Shown: one piece after another, positions 11,806-23,760 of the stretch
How positions within the stretch are numbered: position 1 is the first letter of the stretch
Layout of the letters: the number at the start of each line of letters is the position of its first letter
Source: Cylicocyclus nassatus
Lineage: Eukaryota > Nematoda > Chromadorea > Rhabditida > Strongylidae
NCBI GenBank assembly: GCA_958299035.1
Contig: CATQJL010000223.1
Location: 10,343,753-10,407,752 of the forward strand
DNA length: 64,000 nucleotides
Direction of reading: 5' to 3'
Notes under the pieces: generated by a model
What the model saw: only the letters and a program-made list of their open reading frames with translations
The model's database searches: none
Told to the model about the DNA's origin: nothing
Translations under genes and position numbers: made by a program

Positions 11806-14800
11806 ATGACGTCCACAGAGTCTTCAATAGTGCTAAATGAAGATCGAGGTAGGTTTTAAAATGTTAAACAACATCTCTATTGACAGCTGGTTCTATACAG
11901 TTTTCTTCACGAGGGATGTTGATAGTTCGGAGCAGTTCTCAAACGCCTATACTTCCAAAGAATTTTTGAAGACACTTCTCGGCCGCCTCAATAAAAGCGA
12001 TAACCATGTCCAGGCTCTAGTCTTGGTGCCGACTCGAGATTTAGCACTACAGGCAAGTTGACTCGAATTTACACATTCAAAAAAGTCCTCAATCATGAAA
12101 TTAGCAAATTAGGATCAAAGATTGTCTATGTGAAAAGTTGGCTGTGCAGTAAAGAGTTGCTGTACTTTCAGATTACCGAGGCGATGACGAAAATTGCTGA
12201 ACCTATGTCAGTCGAAGTGCATGCTTGCGTTGGAGGAACTTCTATAAATGAGGAAAAGTTAGCGCTAGCAAAGGGAGCTCACATTATCGTTGGCACTCCA
12301 GGCCGCGTAAAGCACATGATCTTTCTAGGGTTTCTGGGCAAGTTCTCTCAGTATCTCTTTTTACTTTCACTCACAAAGACCTCGCACTTTTCCTTTTTGT
12401 TTGAGAAGAAAGAACACATTAGGAAACCCTACTCGTGCTCTTTCCGAAATCTTCATGATAATCACCGTTGATTCACTGTTATTAAACCTTAGGACTTCTG
12501 AGTCTTAACAGCTTCAATTCTCTCTATTTTCAGTACTCAATGCCCTCGATCTATTTGTTATGTACAATTTCTGCCCATTACTAAGCAAGGATATCAAAGA
12601 AGCAGTATCTTCAATAATAAGTTCACTGCCTGAAGACATTCAGGTAACATCAGTCCTATCAGTCCTATCATTTATGTTTTGAAATCGTTTTTTTATTTTT
12701 CAAGAAAGGCAAATGCGTTTGCACGAGCAATATGCCTCGTGCACAACGACTGCTGGAGCAGTATTGTAAGGAAATGTCCTTGTGCAACTTTCGTGATGAA
12801 TCTAGTGATTTACTGGAACGCGATGTACCCACACCCGAGTCGGGTATTGATGATGGCGTGGAAGCCATGGATTGCGAAGGTAAAATATGATTTGGATTTT
12901 TTGGATCACGTATCTGATTACTGCATTGGCTCTAATGACAATAGACTCTGCCACATTGCGACAGTCGGCACACCTTGTTATACACCAGCGGCAGTCGTGG
13001 CACCGCTAACAATAAGTAGCAAAAGAAATCTTTCTTGTTTGCAGTCTTCTTCTCCAGTTCTCTAAATTTTCACAAATCGCTAAGGATAGCGTCATGTGAA
13101 AAAGAGGAACATGGTTGAACAACATCCTATTGGAGCAGAAAACGTTTTAATTCTACAGACTTAGATTTAATTAGGAGAGTATGTAAAAAAGAGCCTAAGA
13201 AGAAAGTCTATTTCTGCCATCATCGGTGATCTGGCTTGCAATGTGCAATGTATTGTGCCAAAAACTGCTTGCTGAAAACCTATGGCTATTGGCGCCGATT
13301 TAGATATCTGTTTATCTGTGGATGAACTTATGCGTATAATATCAGACGATAACAAATTTCATCTCAAAGTATTTCCGTCCCTTCGAATCAAAAAGTCCCA
13401 ATCTGACTACGCTTTTTTTTCAGATCCTTTGGAAGACGAACACGATCAGGCGAATTTAACAGCTCACACTCATCACATTTTAGCCGCTATAAGGGGCGTG
13501 GATGTAGACAAGGAAGCTGTGCAAGTGCTGGTCATTGCTCCGAGAAAAGAGGATGTCAAACAGGTTGACTTTTTCCCCCACAAGGATGTCTGAAAGATAC
13601 CTTCTTTCCCATTTGCAGACAGATTCACCAGAAATCTAATAATAAGATACTTGCAAGTCAAAAAGCATTATTACAGATTTTGGACGAACTGCAAAAATCC
13701 CTCTCAAGCACGAAAATCTTGGTACACGGTTGCTGTGAACAGACCAAACTGCGAGATGATGGCTATGTACTGAGTAACGGTGTTCATGTCCTTATAGCAT
13801 CACCTCAACGAGCATGTCATCTATTAAGACGCCAGTTCCTACGTGAGTTTGGTTATTAGTTGGTAGCACCATTGATAGCAAACTGTTACTTTTCCTGTTT
13901 TTTTTTTCGAATCGGGAACTGTTTTGTGCAAAGCTTGATCAATTTCACAACCTCAACATAATAAATTTTACACATCACCTCAGGTATAATCATATAATCA
14001 GACTTATTGCATGGGAAAATATGAATTCAGATTATTCGGAACTCAATAATTACCAAATATTTGAGCAAAGGTTTTCCAGTGCTTCAGAATGCAATTGATA
14101 ATTTTTGTTGGTCTTGCAGATACGGACAGCATACAAGTTTTGGTAATGGTAAAGGCGGATGAGCTCTTCTGCACTGGTTTCAAAACTCTACTGCACGATG
14201 TAATCCAGTCTATGCCTGAAAGTGTTCAGGTATGATGTGTAGTACCATGTAGTTCTTATTCTATAAATATTCATCTTTTGACCGGGTATGCTGTTTGAAA
14301 GGCTTTCGATCTTGGATTTGATTTACAACCGGATTTAAATCTATGTCAAACGCTACTCCCTTTCCACCGCACTGGGCATTTAATTTACCAGCGAAACCAA
14401 AATTTCCTTAATTTTATAGAATATAGAATTCGTAGTGATTCGCAGATAGAACAGGTAGTTGTTAGTCCAGGATGTAAGCGTATTCGTTCAAAGCGGATGG
14501 ACGGAAACGCTGCGGTCAAGCAAATGTCCTCGCCGAGTGCATGTGAAGAACACAGTAAAGAATACTGACCATCCGGTGACTACTGGCCCCGCACAGCGTT
14601 CGCGTGCATTACCCCATATAGCCAGTCGCCTTTGACTGGGACTAATTATCACTTGCATAATTTCTTACTTTAGCGAATTTGCTCTATACATAGCCTTTCC
14701 CTTATGCTCAATATTTCAGCGTTTGTTGCTTGTTTTAGTGCGTCCTGCTATCAGGAAAGGAACTAATACATGCGAGTGAAGCTGTTGACAACACTGTATC

Positions 14801-16554
14801 CCCATACGAAAAGCTTGCCCCAAGTGAACCGCGTGAACCTGTGATGAACCGAAGACGACACATATGTATTGAAGTACAAGGTGAATTGGAAGAAAATTTG
14901 TATTAGTTTATGTGGAAACATTCAGATGATCAACAAAGTGAGCGAACTCGTGACTTTTGCAGAAATAATGTGGCCGCAAAGGTATCGATAACGTATTTCG
15001 AATTTAAGGGAAGTATTTTGCTTTTTAGAAGACTCAGTTTGAAGTACTTTGTGATTTGTATGAGAAGTTGGAGTACGAAAAGACAGTGATCATATGTAAA
15101 TGGCCGAAAAAGGTGGGTGGCCTTTTGCGGCTACTCGCTGTCGTTGTCATGATAATTTTACTTCCATAGGCTATATGGATCCAGGAGCACTTAGCGGCTC
15201 GAGGCTACCACATAGTTTGCCTTGTTGGTATGAAGACGAAGAAATTTAGAGAGGAGATGCAGAAGTTTGAGTCGTCCTCGTCAGGAGTGGTTTTGATAAC
15301 GGAGACCTCGGCTAACCTATTCAAAGAAAAAGAGGTGTATACTTTTTAATGATGTCTTCATTTTTATGGAGCTTGCTTTTGCATGCAATAGATTTGCATA
15401 GGAGGCAGGAGTACGCGCAACTTCATCATGCATTCGCAATCTTGTGTACTTCATTCATTTATTCATTTCATGGAGGGACCCGTCATACTTCGCCGAAAAA
15501 AGCCCAAAAGCGCCAGAAAGAGCCGGAACGCCCCCTTCCGCGCGCACGTTTTGGCGCATGTGTGTTGTTTTCGCAATCGAGTCTTTTTGGTTCATTTTCT
15601 GTATAGTCGTCCTCCCCCCACTAGACACCACTCGGTGGATGGATTTGAATTCGAGCCGGAGCAAATGTTTAGCGTCAGAGCGCGGCAGACGTCGCCTCAG
15701 TCAAAGTGTGCGCAAAGGCTGTTTTTCCATTTTTCTTTGTGATTCCTTGTTATTACTCATATTGCGGCAATGTATTATCGGAAAAATCTTCAACTGCATC
15801 GTATTTCCAGCTTTCTGAAATAAAATGTACGGCAAACGATAATAAGAGCATCAAACAACGATCAGCGGCAACAATACCTCGAATATGATACAATACATTG
15901 CCGCAATATGAGTAATAACAAGGAATCACAAAGAAAAATGGAAAAACAGCCTTTGCGCACACTTTGACTGAGGCGGCGTCTGCCGCGCTCTGACGCTAAA
16001 CATTTGCTCCGGCTCGAATTCAAATCCATCCACCGAGTGTCTAGTGGGGGGAGGACGACTATAGTCTGCACATTAAAATAATTTCAGAATTCTACCAATC
16101 TTTCTGCGTTCGGTCTCTTTTTGGCGCTTCCGGGCTTTTTCTGGCTTTTTTAGGCTTTTTAGCCTTTTTTGAGCGCTTTGAGCTTTTTTGGGCCCTTTTG
16201 GGCTTTTCTTGGCGATGTACCACGGGTCCCTAACGTTTAAGAATTTCGCTCGAAGTGTGAAGCGACACACTTTGTCTCAAAAAAAATGTAGAAAATTTTT
16301 ACATTGTTTCCCCAATGCTTCTTCACTCGTTTCTCCTGAAATTACCTTTTTAGATCTCCGTCATTGTAAACTATGAAATGCCAAGAAAAGCGAAAGGATA
16401 TGTGGGCCGCGTGGCACCAATGGATCTCGAGAGAGAAAGAACTGTAGTCAATCTGGTAAAAAATAATCGAGAAGCAAACTTGATGGAAACAGTCCAGTCG
16501 CAGTATGGTATCAGTATCGAGCATTTTATAAATCCACACTGTATAAAGTTCTAA
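11806..16554 (+). pseudogene. eIF4A-like pseudohelicase, copy 1, with premature stop
   Basis: Twelve exons: 11806-11848, 11901-12052, 12172-12337, 12534-12643, 12705-12879, 13424-13563, 13677-13842, 14120-14229, 14739-14981, 15029-15112, 15170-15334, 16354-16554. They join in frame to 585 codons. All but one codon is sense: codon 410 (14904-14906) is TAG, where copy 2 has CAG. The predicted product is therefore cut to 409 residues and loses the C-terminal RecA half. The order is two N-terminal RecA halves (exons 1-4 with the start of 5; exons 6-8 with the start of 9), then one C-terminal half. Motif Ia is VPTRDLALQ and motif Ib TPGRV is kept, but DEAD is MYNF in module 1 and VKAD in module 2. 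SAT is TSN and then SGK, and HRIGR is lost. The donors of introns 2 and 3 are GCAAGT rather than GT. Exon positions rest on splice signals and on exact phase agreement with copy 2. Confidence 0.82.
15475..16230. mobile_element. TIR element GGGACCCGTCATACTTCGCC, with inner palindrome
   Basis: The left end GGGACCCGTCATACTTCGCC pairs with the right end GGCGATGTACCACGGGTCCC. Inside both ends are runs of AAAGCGCC-like or GGCGCTTTT-like repeats. The core holds a long inverted repeat with arms at 15602-15776 and 15892-16063, nearly perfect over about 170 bp (shared phrase GGATTTGAATTCGAGCCGG). It sits in intron 11 of helicase copy 1. A relative is in intron 5 of copy 2 (41999-42705). Confidence 0.75.
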
Positions 16555-16881
16555 GTGATCATCAAGTGCACATTATTTTGAGCATGTGTCATGTTCTCTG
16601 TAAATGTATAGTTTTATCCTCTGCTTGATAAATATGTGATTTGCTGTGCGAGAGGGCTGTAGCAAGTTATTACCCGGCAGCTGCCTGGTGCCTTAGCCAG
16701 CCGCCGGAGCTGACGTCAACGAGCTACATTAGAGGCAATGTATAACCAAATTGGGGTAGTGCGGGTCTCCAGATTTTTTGTTAAAGGACCCGTTCAGTAG
16801 TGACCGTCTCAGGTTCGACTCTACCCGAGCCCATCCATGCCGAGAAATTTGCAGGACGCTTTGATTTCCCCTTCACGCGTT
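16555..16881. other. 3' flank of helicase copy 1
   Basis: The first 180 or so bases match the 3' flank of copy 2 (51650-51880), for example TTTTGAGCATGT and GTAAATGTATAGTTTTAT. The paralogy therefore extends past the stop codon. A GATAAATATG motif near 16627 could be a variant poly(A) signal. At 16810-16825 GGTTCGACTC resembles a pol III B box, but no tRNA fold was found. Confidence 0.5.
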
Positions 16882-17343
16882 TTAAAGGCAGTGTCCGGGC
16901 AAAAACTCGATTTTGAGATTTTGTGCTTACTTGGGCCTATTCGCTAGGCTGAATCCGAAAATGCACATCGTAGAGCGCGAAAACGGCGAAAAACGGCTCT
17001 AACACGGGAGGGAAATCAGCAGGTGGGCGGAGTCCTCCCCACTGTGAATTCACGCTCCCAACTTCCAGAGCGATCTTCTCCGTTCCGATTTCAAGTCATG
17101 CATTCGCACCTGGCCGGTGGAGATCTCAGGGCGCTAGAGGAATTAGGAAGATTGCTCCAGAAGCTGGGACTGCGAAATCCACAGTGGGGAAGACCCCGCC
17201 CACTTCCGATTTCCATCCTGCGTTAGAGCCCTTTTTTGCCGTTTTCGCGCTTTCCAATGTGGATTTTCGAATTCAGCATAGTGAATAGGCCCGGGTAAGC
17301 ACAAAATCTCAAAATCGACTTTTTGCCCGGACGCTGCCTTTAA
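16882..17343. repeat. TTAA-flanked MITE (TTAAAGGCAGTGTCCGGGCA), copy 1
   Basis: The left end TTAAAGGCAGTGTCCGGGCA is mirrored at the right end by GCCCGGACGCTGCCTTTAA, with TTAA at both termini. Inner phrases include GAAAACGGCGAAAA and GTGAATTCACGC, also in inverted order, so the whole 462 bp folds on itself. TTAA target use is typical of piggyBac-related and similar elements. Confidence 0.8.
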
Positions 17344-17761
17344 TGTCTGCCATTGCCCGCTGCCCATATCGTTGTAGTTCGAACCCATTTTTACAACATC
17401 CGATCCTTCTAAAAATGCATTTTTTCATTCAATATTTTTGTAATTCCGTGTGCAGTAATTCCTCACCTTAAAAAATTTTTTTCGTCCCTTTCAGGTGAAG
17501 GGGGGGGGGGGTGGTCCGACCTCCAAAGTGAAGGGGGGTGAGCTTTTGCTCACCCCATCGCACCTATGTACCACTCATAACTCTATAAAGGCAGTAACCT
17601 GACATCCATTATGCGCAGATATAAAGAAGAACCTTCATAGGCAAGATAGCTAAGGAAGAAAAAAGATACCTAGATTAGCGAGATATGACGCATCCCCTCT
17701 CGAATCCCCTCCCCTCCCCAGCGGGGATGTACATGCATACCGGCATAAGCGAAGAGGCATG

Positions 17762-18224
17762 TTAAAGGCAGTGTCCGGGCAAAAACCCGATTTTGAGATT
17801 TTGTGCTTACCCGGGCCTATTCGCTATGCTGAATCCGAAAATCCACATTGGAGGGCGCGAAAACGACGAAAAAGGGCTCTAACACTGGAGGGAAGTCAGC
17901 AAGTGGGCGGGGTCTTCCCCACTGTGAATTCACGCTTCCAGCTTCCAGAGCAATTTTCTCGAATCCGTTAGCCGCCCTGACATCATTACCAATCAAGTGC
18001 AAACGAATGACTTGAAACCGGAATCAAAAAGATCGCCCCCGAAACTGGGAGCGTGAATTCACCATGGGGAAAACCCCGCCCACTTGCTAATTTCCCTCCA
18101 GTATTAGAGCCCTTTTTCGTCGTTTTTGCGCTCTCCAATGTGGATTTTCGGATTCAGCATAGCGAATAGGCCCGGGTAAGCACAAAATCTCAAAATCGAG
18201 TTTTTGCCCGGACACTGCCTTTAA
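17762..18224. repeat. TTAA-flanked MITE, copy 2
   Basis: Same ends and interior as the copy at 16882. The right-hand TTAA (18221-18224) is also the left-hand TTAA of the next copy, so the two abut head to tail. Confidence 0.8.
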
Positions 18225-18633
18225 AGGCAGTGTCCGGGCAGAAACTCGACTTCTAAAAAATCAACTTATCTGGGGTTATCCGCAACGCTGAATCCGAAAA
18301 TCCACATCAGAAGGCGCGAAAACGGCGAGAACATGCATTTTCCAAGTCCTCACATTTCGAAATTTGGGGATCCCCGCCAGGCTAAGACGCAAAGGTTGCA
18401 AAGAGCGCACGGTTTTTAACTGTGGCGGCATATGTACTCTGCCGTCTGGCAGGAATTCAAACAACTCGGAGGACCCCGCCCCAAGGCGTAAGTTTCCCCA
18501 ATTTGCAATCGTTTTTCTTGCTTTAGGTCGAACGTTTTATGCTCGCAGTTGCGCGATGTTGTGTCTCAGGGGGGCTACTTTCACATGGCAGAGAAATCTC
18601 AGAACCCTCATTTTGCCCGGACACTGCCTTTAA
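18221..18633. repeat. TTAA-flanked MITE, copy 3, abutting copy 2
   Basis: It begins at the shared TTAA with AAAGGCAGTGTCCGGGCAGA and ends TTGCCCGGACACTGCCTTTAA. The interior differs from copies 1 and 2, indicating a separate subfamily. Confidence 0.75.
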
Positions 18634-19000
18634 GAGGCTTGAAGGGCGTTGATGGACAGCTTTGTTGGAAAATATTGATGTGAACGATGTTAATAAGAGC
18701 CATTGATCATGAATTTTTTTGCAAATAAATTGTTTTGTCGGTATAGGCCGTCCGCGCAGGGCGCGGAGAGTGCGCAAGGTGTGTATTGCGCGTTACTCCT
18801 CTTTCTTCGTGCTCTCTCGCTGCCTGTTTTTCTCTGCGCTTCTTCCACTCGTGAACCGCCTTCAATGTACGCAACAGCGTTGCTCTTCGTGCGCGGCGCG
18901 GACGGCCTATATTTATGTGCTACAATAAAAGAATTTGTTGTTCATTTGTGTTTGCGTAGAGCATAATAAACATATAGAGTCCAGAATAATGATAAAAATA
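18634..19000. other. Spacer with a G+C-rich inverted patch
   Basis: No gene is supported. TATAGGCCGTCCGCGC near 18743 is matched inverted by GCGCGGACGGCCTATAT near 18895. A foldback repeat of about 170 bp (about 18740-18912) is therefore likely. Confidence 0.45.
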
Positions 19001-20442
19001 GTATAAATGATGTCAGGAGAAATTTCTAGGGCAGTATAGTTGAAATTACAGTGTTGGTCATTTTTAAGGAAAGTCAGTTTTTGAGTTAGTATAACTTAAG
19101 TCAGTTGCATAATATCATCTTGCGAGAGTATAGGCGTTAGTAAATAACCTTTCCTCTATCATATAGAAAAAACTGGATCCTAAAAAGAATTCCTCTTAGA
19201 GTTACGAAGTCGCAAATAGAGCAGAAAACACAACTCCAAAAATCGATTTTTCGCAAATAACTTGTGTATATGTAAACGAATTTGAGATGCGAGGGTATAT
19301 GTAGATTCTAACCTTCAAGAGCCCTCGATTGATATATAGCATGTGGGGGTCCTATGTTTTTTAAGCCCTGCGAGGGTGGGTGAGCGGCCTCAGTTCAGGG
19401 TGCTTACCCCCCGCCACCTTAACACGTTGACGACCGAGCCATTTTTGACCACCTCAAAATGGACTGATGATCTACGCCTGCGGTTTGGACTGTTTGACAC
19501 CTACTGCAATGCCGTGTGTTCTATATGACAACCAGGCCACCAGAGTTACCACTGCATAGAAGTTACATGAGGACTTTTCGTTTACACATGATAAATTGAT
19601 GCACGAAAGTGCTAAAAGGTGGTCTGGGCGTGCATACGCGCGGATGCACACGGTCGTCAACGTGTTAATGCATTAGAGAGGCGCCGGGAGGTGAGCAGGC
19701 TTAACTGAGACTGCTCACCCCCCCCCCCCCCTCGCAGGGCTTAAAATACATATTACCCCCACATGTTATATATCATTCGAAAGCTCTTGACGAGACGAAT
19801 CCACCTTCACTATCGCCGTTTTGATATTCACTTTTACAAAAGTTATATTAAAAAAATCGATTTTTGATGGGTTTCTTTGCAGCTTCATATCTCGGCGACG
19901 GGGGCATTCCATGCTACACTTTTTTTTGCATCTTACAGAGGGAGGTTTACTGAGTCTTACCTCTACCCTCGCAGAGAGATCGGATGTACTAATGGAGAGT
20001 TACAGCAGGGAATAAAAGGCGCTTGAAAAACAGGTAAATTTTGAATTTTAGTTAGTCGGTCTCGTGGAATCTCTTTGCGAGGGTATAGGTAATACTAAAT
20101 GGACCTCCCTCTTGAATATGCAAAAAAAATCAAATCATGAAATGCCCCGACCGTAGAGATATGGGGCTCTGACGTGGAGGGCGGGGGTACCATTGGACCT
20201 CTGGAAACTATCTCACCTGGCAAAGATATCGAACCTCTCAAATTCTATATCGTAGTATAGCTTTTGAAGGCCAGGATCCGAATCTAGTTTAAAACTGGCT
20301 TTAGCTCATTCATACAAGAGTTATACTGGAAAGCGATCTACTGCAAGTTACCGTTAGCAAAACTGACCTTGCTCAATTATCGTCAACAGCGTAGCTTCAA
20401 CTTTATTGCGCTAAGAATTTCTCCTGACTCAATTATACTAGT
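19001..20442. mobile_element. Long TIR element disrupted by a TTAACACG MITE
   Basis: The left terminus (about 19001-19045, GTCAGGAGAAATTTCTAG) pairs with the right terminus (about 20400-20442, GAATTTCTCCTGACTCAATT). The interior halves also mirror each other in part: CCCTGCGAGGGT at 19366 versus CCCTCGCAGGGCTT at 19729, and TTGATATATAGCATGTGGGG versus CCCACATGTTATATATC. The nested MITE sits between the mirrored phrases. Confidence 0.55.
19419..19668. repeat. MITE with TIR TTAACACGTTGACGAC, copy 1
   Basis: It begins TTAACACGTTGACGACCGAG and ends GGTCGTCAACGTGTTAA. The ends are exact inverted copies with TTAA at the tips. A second member is at 31509-32005. Confidence 0.8.
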
Positions 20443-20879
20443 CTTATCACTGTGCTCATTGTGTATGTTTATCCTGCTTCAAGTGGAACATTGAGCAGCA
20501 AATTTTTTTATTGTATTCATAGATATCGACTTACGGATTTATTAGCAACAATAATTCCTGATCATCGAGGTCTCTTATCAACATTATCCACATTTGTAAG
20601 TTCCAAGTGAAACTTCATTCAGCACCTTCCAAGCCTCGAGTATCTGCCACTGTCCATTGCAATTTTCGGTCGAAATCACATTCACAACATTACACGTTCC
20701 ACCCACCTAAACATGCATTTTCTCAACGAAAAATGGGTATCAAAATAAAATAATATTTATATAAATTGAGAACAAAGTACTTATAAACATTTCACTAATT
20801 ATATTTCATACAAATCCAATTTAGAAAATTTGACCATTTATACTGGATAATTTTATAATTTTCACCATTTTTTCAATCT

Positions 20880-21440
20880 CCCACCCCCCCCCCCCGGTCG
20901 CTTGGAATTCTCAATTCCCCCCCCCCGGTCGACGCCGGCACTTTTCAGACACTCTTCACTTTTGAGGGTCACAATCAGCTGGGACACCCTTCACTTTGGA
21001 GGGACCCCGATCACTCCATCGCACCTATGGAGTGGTATAACCACCCACAACTCTATGAAAAGGTCCCAATATGCAGAGAGAGTATGATATTCGTAATCAG
21101 CATGTCGAATAAGCCCTCTAGACCGAATTCCAGCCAAATTCTTAACTTCCTGTACACCGATCGTAACCACAGAGCGAGGCGTTTTGCGGAGAAAGTGTGA
21201 TATCTGTAATCAGCATGTATGATAGACGAGTTTGAGCAACCTCTATGACGAAAAAATTTTTGGGCCAGGCTAGCCGAATAGCGACAAATTAATGCTGTAT
21301 TCGTAACCAGCATGCTCGACTATCCTCCTCTGCGAACTCCCAGCCCCGTAGCTCAAACTTTGCAAAAAAGATAAAATCTATAAAAGTAATGAATAATTCT
21401 GAAAACTGAGACTGTATTCGTAATCAGCATGCTCGATTAC
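20880..21440. repeat. Degenerate CTGATTACGAATATC-type units
   Basis: After two poly-C tracts (20883-20896; 20919-20928), phrases related to the foldback element at 7549-8588 recur, for example ATTCGTAATCAGCATGTCGA and AATTCCAGCCAAATTC. The phrase CACCCTTCACTTTGGAGG also has an inverted relative near 17520-17535. Confidence 0.55.
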
Positions 21441-21646
21441 CTCCTCGAGTGCCCCAAGACTCCGTAGAGTTGTGCCGCCGATATTTGTTTAGGAGATATG
21501 AGGACAAATCGAACAACAGTTGCAACGAAGTGCAGCAACGCGAAGGACGCGACGTCGCAACTTTCCTTTGCTCCGATTTCAAAGAGATAAACTGTAGTTT
21601 GAATAGTGACGAGTACAGTGTACAATATAGATACTTTTAGATACTA

Positions 21647-22709
21647 CTAGCTGGCTTACCCGGCTCCGCCGTATCCGGACCAAACTTGGCACACATACAC
21701 TTCGGGCCCCGGCGCGTGTCACAGTCCACTTTTCGTTATCGATCGATGTCGATCTTACCGATTTTTATCGATTTTTTCGCAGAGTTCACCTACAGGGCTA
21801 GGAGTTGGCACAGGGGGGAAGTGAGCATGGAGATTCCGAATACAATATTAGTTTTCAGAATTATCGGTTACTTTTATTGATTTTATCGATTTTTTGTAAA
21901 TTTTGACATGCGAGGCTGGGATTTTGCACAGGGGGGTAATCGAGCATGCTGATTACGAACACAATATTAGTTTTCAGGATCGTCCATTACTTTTATCGAT
22001 TTTATCAATTTTTTTGTAAAGTTTGACCTGCGGGGCTGGGAGTTTGCAAAGGGGGGTAATCGAGCATGCAGATTACGAATACAATATTAGTTTTTGGAAT
22101 TATCCATTACTTCTATCGATTTTATCGATTTTGCAAAATTTGAGCTAGGGGGCTGGAATTTGGCACAGGGGTGTAATCGAGCATGCTGATCACCCCCTTG
22201 GGGATGATCAGCATGCTCGATTACCCCCCTGTGCCAACTCCCAGCCCCCTAGCTCAAACTTTGCAAAAAATCGATAAAATCGATAAAAGTAATCGATAAT
22301 CCTGAAAACCAATATTGTATTCGGAATCCCCATGCTCGATTACCCCCCTGTGCCAACTCCCAGCCCCGTAGCTCAAACGTTGCAAAAAATCGATAAAATC
22401 GATAAAAGTAATCGATAATCCTGAAAACCAATATTGTATTCGGAATCCCCATGCTCGATTACCCCCCTGTGCCAACTCCCAGCCCCGTAGGTGAACTCAG
22501 CAAAAAAATCGATAAAAATCGATAAAATCGATATCGATCGATGACGAAAAGTAGCCTATGACACCCGCCGGGGCCCGTAGTGTATGTGTGCCAAGTTTGG
22601 TCCGGATCGGTTCAGAAATGGAATTTTCTATTCGGAACATACGTACATACATACATACATACATACAGACAGACATACAAACAGACATTCAGCTTTATAT
22701 ATAAGAAGA
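21647..22709 (-). mobile_element. Helitron-like non-autonomous element 1
   Basis: Read on the minus strand it begins TCTTCTTATATATAAAGCTG, immediately after an A, and ends AAGCCAGCTAG, immediately before a T. A 5' TC, a 3' CTRR (here CTAG), a short hairpin near the 3' end (TCCGG..CCGGG) and insertion between A and T are the signature of Helitrons. The body has a GTCTGTATGTCTG microsatellite, then roughly 120-bp tandem units containing ATCGATTTTATCGATTTTT, in opposite orientation on either side of a centre near 22190-22210. No Rep/helicase coding is present. Confidence 0.65.
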
Positions 22710-23219
22710 TTTGAAACTAAGTTTTTGCTCCCATCTTTCAAGAAAGCACAAAAGTCCCTCTCAAGCGACAAAATTCGAACGCTTCGAATTCATTCAGAAC
22801 TTTGGGTATGGAGCGGCATGCTGATTACAGATGTAGTCCATAGTCTGCGAAATAAGGTTCTTGCTGGCTAACGGCCGAAAGTACACTCTTTTTCGCCACG
22901 CGCGATTTCACGGTCCGAAACCGTGTAAGAAGCTGTGAAATTTTCGGTTCAGTTAGGAGTTAGGAGTTTAATCTACCTAACAACTTTACTATTGACGAAA
23001 CGGGTAGCTTTCCAGCTAGAAGTTGGTGAGACGCAAAAGGTAATTTGCCCAGTGAGCAGTAGAAGACGTCGCTCTCTCTCAAACCTCAATAACCTCTCTA
23101 CAATGGGATATGACTGTTTCCGCAAAGTCACTATAATGTAGCAAATGGCTTTTATTTGTTACCAGTGCGTCACCTCTGCTTCGCAGAGGCTCGCACTGGC
23201 TCTACTATCTAGGCCCTAC
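22710..23219. other. Spacer, no supported gene
   Basis: Short open frames only. At 23165-23185 ACCTCTGCTTCGCAGAGG forms a perfect short palindrome that recurs at 45558-45575, suggesting a dispersed small repeat. Confidence 0.4.
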
Positions 23220-23760
23220 TCATTCTCGCATAATGATGGCATTGGAACTCACCGAGCAGTGCCAACTATCACGAACAAAATGTAAACAATTACTCATTCC
23301 AAAAGCTTTTTTAGGTAAAATCGGTGATTTCGCGTGGATGAGATGGATGAGACTTTTTGCAGGATAACAAACGCAAATTTCTATAGGTTTTGGATTTTCC
23401 CATGGTCTTGACGGTTGCAATTAGAACAGCAGTCACCGTGAGCTACATCTTCGCGCACAAATCTCGCCAAATGCTCTGGTGAAATCTTAGCAAATTGACC
23501 ATTTACGCAACCAATACCTTTTGGCGCCGTTTTTGTAAAGTAATGGGCTTTTGATCACTTTTTTAGGCCTAAGATCATGGCATGCACATTTACTTGGCAT
23601 AAACAACCGTGACTCTGCAAAAAGTGGAATTACGGACCCAATTTTGGGGCCCAAATGTAAAGTGGATCCGTTTGATGCGCAGTTTCTGAGGGATCCACTC
23701 AACGAATCTGCTCGTGCTTTTGCGCGTTGGACTTTCATGACAGTAGCATATAACACATAG
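23220..23760. repeat. Diverged direct repeat, unit A
   Basis: This stretch and 24350-24910 share ordered phrases, for example AAATCGGTGAT, CATGGCATGCACATT versus GATGTGCATGTGGCATAA, GTGGATCCGTTTGATGCGCA versus GTGGATCCGCTTGGCGGGCA, and GCTCGTGCTTTTGCG versus GCTCATGCTTTCGTGC. The weakly similar frames from both copies (GPKCKVDPFDAQFLRDP and RAKSHVDPLGGQFLKDP) raise the possibility of a decayed coding origin. Confidence 0.5.

Noticed and set aside
16793..16830. B-box-like GGTTCGACTC after copy 1
   Set aside because: No A box at a proper distance and no cloverleaf.
22640..22690. Possible CRISPR-like short repeats (CATA/CAGA)
   Set aside because: Simple tetranucleotide microsatellites at the Helitron-like ends, without spacers.
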